Source: Sporosarcina obsidiansis (GTDB lineage Bacteria; Bacillota; Bacilli; Bacillales_A; Planococcaceae). Taken from it: 64,000 bases of DNA. Shown here one piece after another: positions 63,949 through 64,000 of this stretch; the first letter of the stretch is position 1; the number at the start of each line of letters is the position of its first letter. A model generated the notes under the pieces. It was not told where the DNA came from and made no database searches. It saw only the letters and a program-made list of their open reading frames with translations. Made by a program: the position numbers and the translations under genes. The stretch spans positions 186,001 through 250,000 of the forward strand of contig NZ_WHVW01000002.1 in assembly GCF_009651005.1 (NCBI RefSeq), in the 5' to 3' direction.

Positions 63949-64000
63949 TTAAACAGACTTTAGAGAATTGACATACAAACTGCCATCTGTTTGGATTTCT
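63949..64000 (-). CDS. C-terminal fragment of a gene cut by the window edge
   Basis: A minus-strand frame ending EIQTDGSLYVNSLKSV then TAA at 63949, next to a terminator on its downstream side. The rest lies outside the window. Only 16 residues are visible, so family and even reality are uncertain. Confidence 0.35.
   Translation of the reverse strand, partial: EIQTDGSLYVNSLKSV

Overview
The window reads as a chromosomal segment of a low-GC, endospore-forming member of the Bacillales. A Sporosarcina-like member of the Planococcaceae/Caryophanaceae is my best guess, but this is an inference from gene style and not from any search. Spore genes (tlp, a SleL/YaaH-type cortex-lytic enzyme, a CotF-like coat protein), an aa3-type quinol oxidase, a hisZ-type histidine operon and YfkAB all fit. 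No tRNA, rRNA, CRISPR array or complete insertion sequence was seen.

Layout. 1-1.3 kb: qoxBA (cut by the left edge). 2-10.3 kb: a vitamin locus, with two cytosolic THI5/NMT1-like proteins flanking a 1768-residue secreted protein that has an intrinsic-factor-like toroid plus DUF4430 pair. The divergent interval carries a cobalamin riboswitch on the minus strand and a TPP riboswitch on the plus strand, each with its own terminator. 10.4-19.9 kb: tlp, class I aldolase with a decayed second 3' end, a chemoreceptor, MerR-DUF4260, an Rpn-family nuclease and miscellaneous genes. 20-26.5 kb: a five-gene carbohydrate island (RpiR regulator, MFS transporter, FGGY kinase, FAD oxidase, SDR) matching the E. 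coli ygcS-ygcE-ygcU-ygcW set, bracketed by two almost identical terminator hairpins. 26.5-31 kb: queT with a structured leader, an SDR, a Tad2-like DUF2829 protein, an ankyrin lipoprotein and adenine-riboswitch-pbuE.

31-37 kb is a run of small membrane, zinc-ribbon and CPBP proteins, with three loci broken by single-base homopolymer indels and with intergenic repeats. 37-46.7 kb: SEC-C protein plus YfkAB, an orphan MetQ, a FixH/YtkA-like lipoprotein divergent from a response regulator-kinase-Sco operon, and rlmN. 47-48.4 kb: a cyclic-2,3-diphosphoglycerate-synthetase-like protein. 48.57-48.95 kb: a MITE-like element with 45-bp inverted ends, just behind hisC.

49-57 kb is the histidine operon hisZ-G-D-B-A-F-IE-C with divergent hisJ. 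It lacks hisH, whose usual place between hisB and hisA is a ~100-bp gap. 57-64 kb: a DUF218 protein, argG with paired ARG boxes, gdhA, sleL, a coat protein and a HAD phosphatase. The most unusual material is the B1/B12 locus, the missing hisH, the Ygc-type island, the queT leader and the MITE-like element.
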